Below are positions 36,411 to 47,955 of a stretch of 64,000 bases of DNA, one piece after another. The notes beneath the pieces are model-generated. The model was not told where the DNA came from, did no database searches, and was given only the letters and a program-made list of their open reading frames with translations. The stretch spans positions 9,925,001 through 9,989,000 of the forward strand of contig JANTQA010000070.1 of NCBI GenBank assembly GCA_027625915.1. The letters run 5' to 3'. A program made the translations under genes and the position numbers. The stretch's first letter is position 1, and each line of letters starts with the position of its first letter. Origin of the DNA: Anaeramoeba flamelloides. Lineage: Eukaryota > Metamonada > Anaeramoebidae.

Positions 36411-36640
36411 TTTTTTTTGAATAATTTGGAAATTTGGTTGAATTTTGAATGTTTCAAAAATACAAAAAATGGATCAAACGTTTAAAAACAAAAATTTATT
36501 TCTGAAAATAGCATTAAAAGTAAGTTTTGTATTATCTTTCTCAGATTTTTAAATTATTTTTCAATTACAAGACGATGAAAAATTTTTTTAAATTGGCTTT
36601 TAAATTTACCTGAAGATTTTTTCAATGAGGTTTACTATTC
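36411..36640 (+). repeat. Direct repeat, copy just upstream of eL20
   Basis: Partner of 35188-35415. It ends about 90 bases before the eL20 ATG, so it may form part of that promoter region. Confidence 0.5.
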
Positions 36641-36732
36641 CCTTAAGAAGAAAATTTACAAACTACTCTACAGTAATAGAAATTTAGAAAGAAATCTAAT
36701 TTTCATTTTTTTCAATTGCTTTCTTTCTTCAA

Positions 36733-37526
36733 ATGAGATATTACCAAGTCGTAGGAAGAGCTATTCCAACAAAAAAAGTACAAAACCCACAAATCTATAG
36801 AATGAAACTTTTTGCACCAAACAGTGTTGTAGCAAAAGCACGCTTTTGGTATTTCACAAAAAGACTTGTAAAAATTAAAAAAGTAAAAGGAGAGATTCTT
36901 TCTGTTGATGAAGTAATTACTTTCTTTTTATCTTGATTAAACAAACAAAAGATTACTTTGCTTTTTCATTTTTTTTTTAATTCGAAGCATCTTGAAGAAA
37001 GTTTAAAAACATAATTCAAATAAAGAAAGGATCTTCACAACTTTTTCTGAGATTAACCCAACCACAAACACCTTTTTTATTAAAATCAAAATTTACTTTT
37101 TCTTTGTTTTTTTCTTTATTTTCTAATGCTTTGTGTCTTTGTGCAAAACCAAAAAACAAACAACAAAAACCACAAAACACAAAAATCAAAAAGATCTTTG
37201 AAAAAGATCCCGAAACAGTTAAAAATTATGGTATTTGGTTAAGATACAACTCAAGATCAGGAAAACACAACATGTATAAAGAATACCGTGACGTCACCTT
37301 AACAGGAGCCATCCAACAAATGTACAACGAAATGGCAGGAAACCATAAAGCAAGATTCCAATCGATCCAAATCATCAAAACTAAAGTTCTTGAAGACAAA
37401 GAATGCAAACGACCACAAACACTCCAATTTCATGACCCTAACTTAAAATTCCCACTGATCCACCGTGCAACCAAAAAGAATAAAGAAAGAAGGCCAACTT
37501 TCACAAAAAAGAAACCATTTATTTAA
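36733..37526 (+). CDS. RPL18A: Ribosomal protein eL20 (RPL18A), two exons
   Basis: Exons are 36733-36912 and 37194-37526, separated by a 281-bp intron with GTAATT donor and AAAAAG acceptor, phase 0. The product is 170 residues; the human protein has 176. The N-terminus MRYYQVVGRAIPTKK, then YRMKLFAPNSVVAKARFWYF, matches the family. The junction gives SVDE/IFEKDPETVKNYGIWLRY, and exon 2 continues with SRSGKHNMYKEYRDVT, QFHDPNLKFPLIHR and a basic end, all typical of eL20. It is a 60S structural protein that contacts 5S/28S rRNA regions. The start is the first ATG and lacks the short extension found in animals. Codon use is biased as expected for a highly expressed gene. Confidence 0.96.
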
Positions 37527-38088
37527 AATACACATTTAGATCTTGTTTTAATAACCATTTTTTAAAAAATTAAATCCATTTTATCAAAGTATGAAATATT
37601 GAGTGTTTTAAAATGTACTTAAAGAGTTTACAACCACAACACCATCCATTTTGTGAAATCTATCTTTTTAAGACTTTTGCTTCACTCTTCTTTAAAATAC
37701 TACTTTTTAAAAAAAATATTTGGATTTTATTGATTTTTTATTCTTTTGTGAGATAATTTTTCTGAAAGAAATAAAATCAAAAAAGTGAAAACCAAAAATA
37801 AATCTAATCTAATTTTTTTTCAAGCCAATCCTTTTTGTTCACTATTAATATATATATATATATATATAATAACTAGAAGTAAAAAAATATGGTATTTTTG
37901 AAAATACTGTTAAATTCTCACTAAAAAAAATTAATTTTTTTATCAAATTGCAATAAGGAAGTGCCTAATTAAATCACAAAAATTTTCATTTTCAATTGCC
38001 TATTTTTGTGAGAAGACGGTGAATTGAAAATCTTCGTATCCTTGTAAAAATGGACATAAAATCCAATACCAAAAAGGGAATTACTTAA

Positions 38089-39301
38089 GAGGGTAAGTAC
38101 ATCATTCATTTTTTGAGTGCCACAGTTTATGCGAAACTGAATCATTCAAATCATTTCTTTAACCAAATACATTGATATTTTAATAAATACGAGAGTGGAA
38201 TATATCCTAGTAAAATATATTTTCATACCAACTAAAAAATGGAATTTAAAAAAATGAAAAAATTGATAAAGAAAAAATATATATAAATCATTTATATCTT
38301 GATCTTACCGGTAATATTTGATACAATTAATTATTTATTATTTGGTTTTATTTTTAATTTCTGAATGGAAATACTTTTGTTTGTAAAACGTTTGAGAAAC
38401 AAATTACTTTTTATTGCTCATAATTTCCAAAATGAATTGAAAAATCCTATTTTCACTATTTAATTCCACAAATTCGAGTTTTATTTGAGAAAATTGGAAG
38501 TTTTTTAAAATTTTCTCTTCAGAAATAAGAGTTTTATTCGACGAACTCATTTGATTTTATAATTTTTTATTTTCCATTAAAATGATAACTAAAAATAAAT
38601 TCTGAATTCTGGTTAACATTTTTTCTAAAATTTTTCAATTATTTTGATTAGAATATATTGTAACTGTTTTTTGATTCAAAGAATTCAGCTCCTTTATTTT
38701 AATTTTTGAAATAGTATTCTTTGTTTTGGTATTGTTTGATAAAAATATTTGAAAATAGAATTTTGAAAGTAAATTTGTAAAAAAATGTTTTGTAAAATAA
38801 TAATGAATAGTAAAGGTGTGAGAAAATCCAAGGTTATAAATTGTTTGTATTCATACTAAATTTAACAAGATAAAGAAAACAAATCTTTGAAAATATGTTT
38901 TGTAAGATTTTTTTTTTTTTCCTAAATACTTGATTTCAACAAAATCATTTGGAAAGTTGATCTTTCGTATTTGATCTTCTAAAAGAAAATATTTGCTTCA
39001 AATAAACACATATTTTCAGGTCTATTTTGTTGGTTTAATCTTTTTTTTTTTTTCAAAATGCACTAAACAGATTTCTAGATCCAAAACCAAATTTTAATAA
39101 AACTAAAAATTTGAAAAAAGAATGTTCATAAAATAATAAAATGAAAGATTCAACCCTGAATTACGAGTTTTCATTTCACAAATATAGTAGTGAATGATGT
39201 TTTGGTTTCAAAGGTTTAAAATCTTGTGGACACTCAAAAAAAATTTATAGTAAGGTTTACAAAATAAAAATTTTTCAAAATGGGAAAATGTACTTACTCC
39301 C
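38089..39301 (-). mobile_element. TTAA-type repeat element, copy 2
   Basis: This is the best-delimited copy: TTAA on each side, inner ends GAGGGTAAGTACAT and the complement ATGTACTTACTCCC, then GAGTGCCAC and GTGGACACTC as inner inverted motifs. A TTAA target recalls piggyBac-type insertion, but a TA target with an extra base pair cannot be excluded. No transposase frame is visible. Confidence 0.75.
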
Positions 39302-39489
39302 TTAATTAAAAAAAAAAATATGTTTATACAAGATTTCAGAGTGGGTTTGATTTAGAATTAATTGGGGGGTATTAATTGATGTAATATAAAATTTTAATAC
39401 CTTTTTAACAACAAATTTTTTAAAAAAAAAAATAATTCATTCAAAAAGAAATATATTTTAAAAAAGTGTTATCATTTTTTTTACATCTG

Positions 39490-39907
39490 AAATCTGAATT
39501 GAAGTGTGTAAAGCTAATAATCTGGAAGGTATGTTATAAAAAAATGTGATTTATTATTTATAAATTGAACTTTTTATTTAGGTTTGGTTCTGTTTTGAGC
39601 TTAAAAAAAATGATTTTTTTTCTTAGGTAATTAAGAAAAAGGGAAATGAAATATTTAATTGTTAAGGGGCTAATCTCTACTAATTTTTTTACCTAAATTT
39701 AATATAGATTGTCCTCATTTTTTTCCAATTACTTATATTTGAAAACATTGTTTATTTTCAATATTAAACATATTTCTAGATAAGGAATTCTCATTAAGAA
39801 ATTGGTTAAAAAAAATAATAGAGACTAGTTCCTTAACCCAAAAATTAAAAATGACTCTTTTTAGATACCTTCCAGTCTCTTAACGGTAGACTCATAAATT
39901 TAGATTT
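39490..39907. repeat. Imperfect inverted repeat of about 420 bp
   Basis: The left arm has AAATCTGAATTGAAG, CTGGAAGGTATG and, further in, GTTAAGGGGCTAATCTCTAC; the right arm has the complements of AAATCTAAATTTATGAG, CTGGAAGGTATC and GGTTAAGGAACTAGTCTCTA. Splice-like signals inside are part of the repeat and should not be read as exons. Confidence 0.5.
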
Positions 39908-40379
39908 AGGAAAAGAAATAAATAAATAGACTATTTGCTCATACTTATATTTCAAGAATAAATGGGGAAAAATTTTCACTTCATTTTCTTTTCCTATTTT
40001 ATTTTTACAAATAAAGTTCAGAATCAAATAGATTGGAATTGGTGTGCTCTATTTATTTATTTGTTTATTTTTTTCAGCTGGTTATGAGATAAACCAAGAA
40101 TCGGAAACCGACTATGACAAGAATATTTCATAATTGAAAAAAAAAGATAATTGATCGAAATTTTATTCAATTTAAATCCCAAAGAAAAGGAACATTGCAA
40201 ACAAGAAAATATATTACAAAAAGTAAAAGTTAACCTTATTTTCGAAAAGAAATTCAAAGTTTTCAAAAATATGTGTTTTTTGGTATTTTAATACCAAAAA
40301 TATTTTTTTCCGAGATTGAATTATAATAAAAAGAAAATAATTTAAAAAATATATTATGTTTAAAAAATAATAAAAATTT

Positions 40380-40531
40380 AAATAAAAAAAAAATTAAAAA
40401 AAAAAAAAAAAAATTTAAAAAAAAAAATTAAAAATAAAAAAAAAAATAAAAATTTTTAAAAATAAAAAAATAAAAAAAAAAGAAAAAAGAAAAAAATAAT
40501 AAAAAAAAAAAAAAAATTAATAAAAAAAAAA

Positions 40532-40622
<91 letters not shown>

Positions 40623-40631
40623 ACAAAAAAA

Positions 40632-40670
<39 letters not shown>

Positions 40671-40842
40671 AAAATTTTAAAAAAAAAAAAAAAAAAAATT
40701 AATTAAAAAAAAAAAAATTAAAAATTATTTAAAAATATAATTTTAAAAAATAAATTAAATTAAATAAATTAAAAATAAAAATAAAAAAAAAAAAATAAAA
40801 AAAAAAAAAAAAAAAAAATAAAAAAAAATTAAAATCAAAAAC

Positions 40843-40873
<31 letters not shown>

Positions 40874-40910
40874 AAAAAAACAATAAAAAACAAAAAAAAA
40901 AACACGAGTT
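40380..40910. repeat. 530-bp A-rich low-complexity tract with an 87-A run
   Basis: Nearly pure A with scattered T on the plus strand; the longest uninterrupted A run spans 40534-40620. It lies just downstream of the Rac stop codon. No structure other than short A/T periodicity is visible. Confidence 0.9.
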
Positions 40911-41088
40911 AAATTTTAGTAAAGTATAAAAAGTTGCCAACACTGGTTATTTACACTATTACACAAAACTTAAAACAAAAGAGATTCAAAATGATTGTGT
41001 TGAGAGGTTTTTATTGGGTTTTGTGAAAAAATTAAAAATTAATATGATAACAGTTGTTTTTGTTCAAAAAGTATTCCAAAGAAATAAT

Positions 41089-41673
41089 TTACATGATTGA
41101 ACAATTTATTCTTTTTTTCTTTTTCTTTTTGTCTTCTGGATTTAAAACAGCTTTAATTGAGTAGTCAAAAACAGACTTTAAATTCTTTTGAGTTAAAGAA
41201 GAACATTCAATGTATTGATAAGCACCAATTTCTTTGCCTAACTCCATTCCTTGTTGATAAGAAATAGGTTCACGGTTTTTTTCTTCAAGTTTCATAATGG
41301 TGTCTTGATCCTTTCGAAGATCAATTTTGGTTCCTACAAGTACAATTGGTAAGTCTTCGCAATAGTGTTTGATTTCAGGGATCCATTTAGATTTGACGTT
41401 CGAAAAGGAAGAAGGTGAAATTAAGGAAAAGCAAACAAGAAAGACATCTGTTTGAGGATATGACAAGGGTCTAACTCGGTCATAATCTTCTTGTCCTGCT
41501 GTATCCCACAGATTGATGTTGATTGGTTCTTGATCAACCATTACATTGGCTGAATAGTTATCAAATACAGTTGGTACATATTCTCCTGGAAAGGAATTTG
41601 TTGTATAACTAAGTAGTAAACATGTTTTTCCAACAGCTCCGTCTCCAACTACGACACATTTGATTGATCTCAT
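41089..41673 (-). CDS. Rac-type Rho-family small GTPase
   Basis: A single exon of 194 residues. The P-loop GDGAVGKT is at about 10-17, switch [10 protein letters not shown] has the conserved Thr35, switch II is [20 protein letters not shown] with Gln61, the specificity loop is GTKIDLR and the G5 motif is ECSSLTQ. These match Rac/Cdc42 and especially Rac. The C-terminus is a Lys-rich polybasic stretch followed by CSIM, a CAAX box; the final Met favours farnesyl over the geranylgeranyl usual for Rac, though this is only a rule of thumb. It would switch actin and membrane dynamics at the plasma membrane under GEF/GAP control. It is divergent from prefoldin 3, with 661 bp between the start codons. 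Confidence 0.95.
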   Translation of the reverse strand: MRSIKCVVVGDGAVGKTCLLLSYTTNSFPGEYVPTVFDNYSANVMVDQEPININLWDTAGQEDYDRVRPLSYPQTDVFLVCFSLISPSSFSNVKSKWIPEIKHYCEDLPIVLVGTKIDLRKDQDTIMKLEEKNREPISYQQGMELGKEIGAYQYIECSSLTQKNLKSVFDYSIKAVLNPEDKKKKKKRINCSIM

Positions 41674-42334
41674 TGTTATTTGGGTTTAGTTTAATTTAAT
41701 TTAGTTTGTTAATAAAAAGGTTTTTGATTTAAAAATAATGAATTTTTCAAAGGAAAATTTTCTTTTTTTTATTATTTTTTTTTGTCTACTTTTTTTTTAA
41801 ACATTTGAAAATACCATATTTTTTTATTTTGTTTGGTTTTAACAGATCAACAATAATTCGAATCTTGTTGTATTAAGAAGACTGTTCAGAAAATTCAAAC
41901 GGGTGTGAATTAAATCCTTTTTTTGTGATTTTTGTACCATTTTTCAAATGTTCAAAAAAATATTCACTTGTCATTTTTAATCTTCATTTCTATCATTTTT
42001 TCCTAAAGATATTTGGCAAAGAATAGATTGGGATTTAAGTTATTATTTTATTTGTTTGAGGTTTTTTATGATTGTGGTGTGGACTTTGGATGAGCTGAGA
42101 ATCCCGAAGTGAAGAATATGAAAAGAAAAAATATAATCCGATGAAATTTTACCCCATTTATAATTCAAATAGCTGTATTAAGATTAATTCCAAGTTAAAG
42201 ATCGATAAGCTAAGAAATAAAATAACAAGTTACGACACCGAACACAAGACAATCTTTTTTCTAGTCTCAGGGATTGTTGGCCTTATGAAAACATTTTTTC
42301 TAATTTGTAAAACTAGCTTATTTTCTATCCAAAA
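41674..42334. promoter_or_regulatory. Divergent spacer between the Rac and prefoldin 3 genes
   Basis: These 661 bp lie between two start codons that point apart, so both promoters should be here. Part of it, about 42075-42165, resembles an end of the palindromic family at 12564-12692, so a mobile-element fragment sits in the presumed promoter region. No clear core motif is visible. Confidence 0.35.
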
Positions 42335-45300
42335 ATGACCACAAAAAAAACAGTCAACCAAAATGTTTTTCAAGTCGTAGAAAATCAAGAAAAACAAAAC
42401 CAAGAACATCGTGGAATACCAAAAGCCAAATTTCTTGTAAAAAAACTAATTCTTTTTTTTCAAATGCAAATACAAAAAGAAAAAAAAAGAAAACAACAAT
42501 AATTAACCCTCCCTCAACCTAAAAAAACGATCGTATTTTTTTTGTTAACAATAACAATACCAAAAAACAACAAATGTTTTTCTTTCTTTTTTTACAATTT
42601 CTTAGGAAAACATAAAAAGTTTAATTTTGACCCCTCAAGTGGCCACTGCATTGCTTAAGAACCTTGAAACAATTTATTCGTTTGTTTTTCTTTTTTTCCT
42701 CTTAATTCTTTTGTTTTTTTTTTTGTGGCTTTGTCTTTTTATTGATTGTAGCTTGATTTTTTTTTTTTCTCTTTCCTTCATAAAAAACAAATAAAAACAA
42801 ATAAAAACAAACGACCCTTAAATTTTAAATAGTAAGTATAAATTTATGGAAAATAACTTATTAAGACAACAAATACGTGTTAAGCAAAAAATTCCAAAAC
42901 TTGAAGAAAATATTGAGATGATTAATTTCCTCAAGCTAAAAAATGAAAAAGGAGGATCACTTGACACTCGCTTTAAGATCTCCAATAATTTATTTGTTAA
43001 TGCGGAAATTGAAAATTGTCAAAATGTTTGTTTGTGGCTTGGTGTAAGTTGTTTCTTTTTATTTTGGTTTTTTCCCAAATCCGTCCAGATCGAAATTGTT
43101 TTGCTTTCTTTTAATTTTGATTCTATGATAGTTTTTATTTTTACTCTTTTTTTAATTTACAAATACACGAATAACTCAACACAAATCTAATCATAATTGG
43201 TAATCTTTTTTTTTATAATTACAGATTTCCGAGAATGGTACTTGACCTTGAAATCTTTCAATTGTTTTCTCTTCATTCTCGAATACATTTTTTTTTTTCG
43301 TTTGGTTCTTGAGATTAAGACCATCAAATAAACTAAATTGAAAACACCACACTACCAATAAAGTACAAATCTTTTGGTTGAATTAAATAAAGGATAATTT
43401 CATTGTTTAGACCTTATCTCACAAGTGTAAAAAATGGATTATTCATTTTCAAATTTTTTTTGATAAATTTGTGTTTTTTTCAATAAGAAAGTAAGTGAAT
43501 TTTACCAATTTTTGAAAAATTTTAATTGCGAAAACATTACCGAGAAAAAGATTTTCTGAGTGTCACAAGAGATATTAAATCTTTGAAACCAAAATACCAT
43601 TCGCTGCACTATTTGTGAAAAGAAAGCGAACCCAAAGTAAAGTAAACCCGAACTAAATCTTTAATTTTTTGAACATTAAATTTTTGGTTTTTATTAAATT
43701 TAGGTTTTGGATCTCGAAATGTGTTTATGGATATTTTCGATTAATTAAAGTATAAACCAAAAAAGATATGAGAAGGTGTACATTTGAAATAAATCTTTTC
43801 TTTTTGAAGATCAAACAAGAAAGATCACCTTTTCAAATAACTTTTTTGAAATTGAGAATTCAGAAATCAAAAAAAAAAATCGACCAAAGTATATTTCCGA
43901 AGATTTATTTTTTTCTTTAGGTTCTTAATTTGGATGAATCCAAAAAAGTTATTACCTTTTATTTCTCGCCCCATTACTTTTTATTATTATTTTACAATAA
44001 ACCCGTTTTTCACAAATTTGTTTTCAAAATTCCAATTTCAAATATTTTTATCAAATCAAGACTACAAACAAAAAAATACTGTTTCAAAGATTAAAGTAAA
44101 AAGGATTAAATTCTCGAAATTCAAAGACAACAAAAAAAGATTCAAACCAAAATAAACGAAAATATCTTGATGAAAAAATTAAAATCAAATTTCTAGAATT
44201 ATTTTGAGTTTTCAATTTTAATGGAAATAAATAATTGTCAAATCAAGTGAATACAGCAAATAAATCTTTATTTCTGAAGAATAATTCAAAAAATATCCTA
44301 TTTTCTTGAACTAAAACTCGAATTAGATGAATTAAATGAAAATGAGGAATTTAAAATTCATTTTCGAAATACTTTAGAAATAGAAAGTAATTTGTTTCTC
44401 AAAAATTTTCCAATTAAAATTTTTTCCATGAAGAATTAAACAATAAAACCAAATAAAGAAGAAGTAATTGTATCAAATGTTACAGATAAGATCAAGAAAT
44501 AAATGATTTTTTTTTGTTTTTTCATGATCAAATTTTTCGTTTTTTTGATTTCCATTTTTTTTAATTGGTATGTAAATATATTAACTAGGATATATTCCAC
44601 ACTCATATTTATTAAAATTTTAATTTATTCGATAAAAAAAAACGATTTGAAAAATTCAGTTTCGGATAAAACTTTGGCACTCAGAATTTGTAAAATGTGC
44701 TTACTTCCTTCAAGGAGAGGCTTTTCAGGTAGGCCACAGGGGGGAGGGAACTTGATCATAGATTTGAGATATTTAGTAACATTCTATTATATTTAAAAAA
44801 AAAAGGAATTCTTTTGGAGAAGAAACAGAAATTGGAAATCCAAAATAATTTTGTACAAACCCACAAAATGAAAAAATCAAGAACCCCCAAACATCTCCAA
44901 TGGTTTATTAAATGGAATTTATTGGCAATTAAAATATCAAATACACTGGAAATTTCCCTCTTCCTTATGCGCCCCCCCCTAAAAAAGTCTCTCCTTGAAT
45001 GAAAAAAACACAAATTTATCAAAAAAACTTTGAAAAAACTATTTTATGAAATTGTGGAATAGTCGTTTTTTTTTTTTAATATTAATCTTTAAAAATACCA
45101 TTCATAATTATTTCCTTTGCGGGTACTCATAAGTTCCATTTTTCCTTTTGTGTTTACAGTATACCCTTTGTAAAGGCAAGTCTTTCTTCACAAAGCTGAT
45201 GAAACTTTGTAAATATGATCCATTAAATTAAAATTTATTTTTAGATAACATTTTTGAACACAAATTAAAAGCAATTCATGAATCTTTTTTTGCAAGATTT

Positions 45301-47268
45301 ATTCAAGTTTGTGAAAAAAGAGTTAACTTTCTAAGAATTAATTAACACATACAAAAGGTAAATATATAATTAATGAATGATTTTGTCCTTTATAATTCTA
45401 AATTGTTTACTAGTTTTCAAAAAAAAATTATTTCAAAAAAAATAAATCCCTTCTGAACTTTCGAAAAATGTATTCTTTTTTTTTTTTATTTTGAAGAGAG
45501 GTAATAAATTTCCTCGTCCTACCGTTTGGATTTCCAGGGTTCAAAGGAATGGAGTAAAATCAAAAGATTTGACTTAATTTTTTTAAATTCTGGGAAAGCG
45601 CCGTTAGGTTTTCTTGAGTTTTCTGTTTATTTGTTAAGTGTTCTAAGTTTTTTTGAGGTTTTCTATTTTATTTCTGAAGTGTTCTAGGTTTTTTTTACTT
45701 TTTGAAATAAACAGAAAATTTTAATAAAGTTTCGGTTTATTTCGAAAAGTAAAAAAAACCTAACGAAAATCTATTGATTTTCCAAATGAATAGAAAAGTA
45801 AAAAAAACCTAACGAAAATCGATAGATTTAACAAATAAAACAGAAAACCTCAAGAAAACCACCTTTAGGTTTTTTTTAATTTTAGAAATTAAAAAAAAAC
45901 TAGGCACTCTACAGCACTTGACGGCACTTGACAGCATTCTATATTTTTTTTTTTAGAAATTTCAATAAAGAATCATAATTTTCTATATCATTAGCCAATG
46001 ATAAGATAAATAATGTGTCTTTATTTTGAATTATTTCTTTGATATTATGTTTATTATTTTTTTTTTATTGGGTTAATTCTTTAATCCATATTTTTCGATT
46101 TTTTTTCAAGGGTGGGCAGTCGCCAAAAAATGTAGTATTTTAATAAATTTCTTTTTCCAATCCAAATCTATTAAAAAAATATCTCTTATTATCAAAAAAT
46201 TAGATTACCTAAACCTTTTTAACCTTATTAAATTCAATTTTCTATTTGTTCTTTTCATCCAATTCCAAAGAAATATGCTTTTATTTATGTTTTCACAATA
46301 AATTAAAAACCTTTCAGTTTATTATCTTATGTATTTTTTTTCTGTATTAGTTTATTGATCAACAATTCTCATCCATATTTTAATATTCAAATAAGAACTA
46401 AAATTATTTTCTGTATTGTTCATTGAAAATTAGAGAAAAAATAAAAAAAAAAAATTGTACCACTATTTATATCAAAAAAAAAAGCAATTGAAATTTTGAG
46501 TATATTAAATTCTCATACTTTTTACCACTGCTGTAAATGTGGTTAATGGGATAGCTATAATTACTTTTTTTTTGGTCTTATGAAATATACAGTAGGTACT
46601 TTTTTAACTTTGCTTTTTTAAAAAATGGATAACTTTTCCTTTTTATTTCATTAGCCCTAATGTCTTTAAAGGGATTATTCGATCATTAGCCAAATTTAAT
46701 TGGAAATGTAATTAAAAAATGATAGACGAAGAAAAAAGGAAAAATCATTAAATTCTGAAATAAATCCAAAAAAATGACAAGAACATAGCAGATATTTGAC
46801 AATTTTTAATGATTTTTTTACTCTTCTTAAATAACAAAACAGTGATTTCGAGATCTCTTTATTTTTCATTGCTTTGCCTTTTACAAATTAATACTTTATT
46901 ATAATTCTCTTTTCTATATATATATATATATATATATATCTATATTATGTGAGCTATATAATTTCCCATTACCAACAAAACTAACCAAAATTTCCTTTTT
47001 TTCATAATATTATATTTATTTTTTCTTTAAATTCTTACAATTATTAAATCATTAGGCAAATGTTATGATGGAATATCCTCTTGACGAAGCAGAACAAGTA
47101 ATTCTTAAAAATCTGTCAAGTGCAAAAAAAACTTTAGAAATCTTGAAAAAAGATCTTGGTTTTTTAAAAGATCAAATTACTACAACAGAAGTTAATAGAT
47201 CAAGAGTATACAATCGACATGTAATTCTTCGAAGAAATTTACAAAATACAACAACAGAAAAAAAATAA
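42335..47268 (+). CDS. PFDN3: Prefoldin subunit 3 (VBP1/PFD3), four exons
   Basis: Exons are 42335-42436, 42606-42679, 42833-43043 and 47056-47268. Joined they give 600 nt, 199 residues plus stop, close to human VBP1. Junctions restore family motifs: GIPKAKFL/ENIKSL matches the IPEAVFVEDV region, LETIYS/KYKFME matches YQKYKFME, and VCLWLG/ANVMMEYPLDEA matches VCLWLGANVMLEY. The end has FLKDQITTTEVNRSRVYN, the family hallmark. Two long coiled-coil helices flank a beta-hairpin linker. Prefoldin is a hexameric cytosolic chaperone that passes nascent actin and tubulin to CCT. Introns are 169, 153 and 4,012 bp; the long one carries transposon-like repeats. Exons 1 and 2 are short and lie in unremarkable AT-rich sequence; the joins rest on phase and motif continuity. 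Confidence 0.93.
43487..44708 (+). mobile_element. TTAA-type repeat element, copy 3
   Basis: It lies in intron 3 of prefoldin 3, with ends AAGTAAGTGAATTTTACC and GTGCTTACTTCC. Internal sequence parallels copy 1, including AAGAAAGATCACCTTT and CTAGGATATATTCCAC. Another TIR element begins immediately at its right edge. Confidence 0.7.
44710..45000. mobile_element. Small TIR element with G/C-rich inner ends
   Basis: The left end TTCAAGGAGAGGCTTTT matches the complement of the right end, AGTCTCTCCTTGAA, and each arm carries an inner G or C run (44739-44744, 44972-44979). It is about 290 bp, non-coding, and abuts the TTAA-type element. Confidence 0.55.
45595..45945. repeat. Nested-palindrome repeat, copy 1
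   Basis: Multiple inverted copies of AAAAAAAACCTAACGAAAAT and of AATAAACAGAAAA occur within 350 bp, closing with GGCACTCTACAGCACTTGAC. It lies in intron 3 of prefoldin 3. Confidence 0.6.
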
Positions 47269-47744
47269 GAATAACATTTTTATTTTAAATTTTTTGTTTT
47301 TTATTGTTATTTTATATCGTTTGGTAGGGAAATCTCAAAAGATATTCAATATTATAAATTAAAAATGACTATACAATCTTTTTTTTTTTTTTTTTTTTAA
47401 TTAAAGATACAAATAAATAATATAATCATAATTCTTTTTGAATCTTCCTTAAAAAATAAAAAACAAAAAGGATTACAAAATAAAAGTTAAAATAAATAAA
47501 TAATAAAATAGCAAACAATTTATATTTTTTTCTTTTTTACTTTTTAAAAACTCTTTTTGAGTCAAAATGGATCAGTTTAATTAGAAGAAATAAAACAAAT
47601 TCTGTAAGTTTTATCCAATATTCTTCTTAAAAAAATTTTCCACATTTAGATTAGAATCATTTTTTTTAATTTATTTCAATATATTTTATTTGATTATTTT
47701 TCTATGCTTTTTTTTTTTTATTTCATCAAATTTTGTTTTTTGTT

Positions 47745-47955
47745 TTTTTTTTTTTTTCTTTTTGTTTGATCTTTTTTTTATTTTAAAAAAAGATAATTTG
47801 GAAAAAAAAAAATCTAAATTAACTTTAAGAAATTTGAGGATTCAGTAATTAATTTTGAAGATGAATACATTTACTACTAAAATGAATTAATGTAAATAAT
47901 TCTAATTAACTAAAGAAATTGTGAAATTTTACAGGTGATCTTTAATTGAAATATG
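47745..47955 (+). repeat. Dispersed repeat, second copy
   Basis: Partner of 10075-10320, in the same orientation, downstream of prefoldin 3. Confidence 0.45.

Larger units (their letters stand above)
34982..36732. other. Spacer upstream of eL20 with a tandemly repeated segment
   Basis: About 230 bp occurs twice in the same orientation (35188-35415 and 36411-36640), the second copy ending some 90 bases before the eL20 start. The rest is AT-rich. The spacer may also hold missing exons of the cofactor-A-like gene. Confidence 0.4.
37527..41088. other. Spacer with a TTAA element, an inverted repeat and a long A-tract
   Basis: Between the convergent ends of eL20 and the Rac gene. It contains the 1.2-kb element at 38089-39301, an imperfect inverted repeat at 39490-39907, part of a palindromic element near 39955-40030 and a 530-bp A-tract (40380-40910). 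No gene was found. Confidence 0.45.
43044..47055 (+). other. 4,012-bp intron 3 of prefoldin 3
   Basis: The donor is CTTGGT|GTAAGT and the acceptor TCATTAG|GCAAAT. It holds a full TTAA-type repeat (43487-44708), an adjoining 290-bp TIR element (44710-45000), a nested-palindrome repeat (45595-45945) and a (TA)n tract (46915-46939). No coding sequence was recognised. Confidence 0.8.

Noticed and set aside
39486-39700. Apparent exons with GTATGT donor and TTTAG acceptors
   Set aside because: The same signals occur in the inverted arm at 39800-39907, so they belong to a repeat.
40755-40943. 62-codon poly-Phe frame on the minus strand
   Set aside because: It is a translation of the A-tract and carries no coding signal.
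42141-42338. 65-codon frame upstream of prefoldin 3
   Set aside because: It lies in the divergent promoter region, overlaps a repeat fragment and stops at the prefoldin start.
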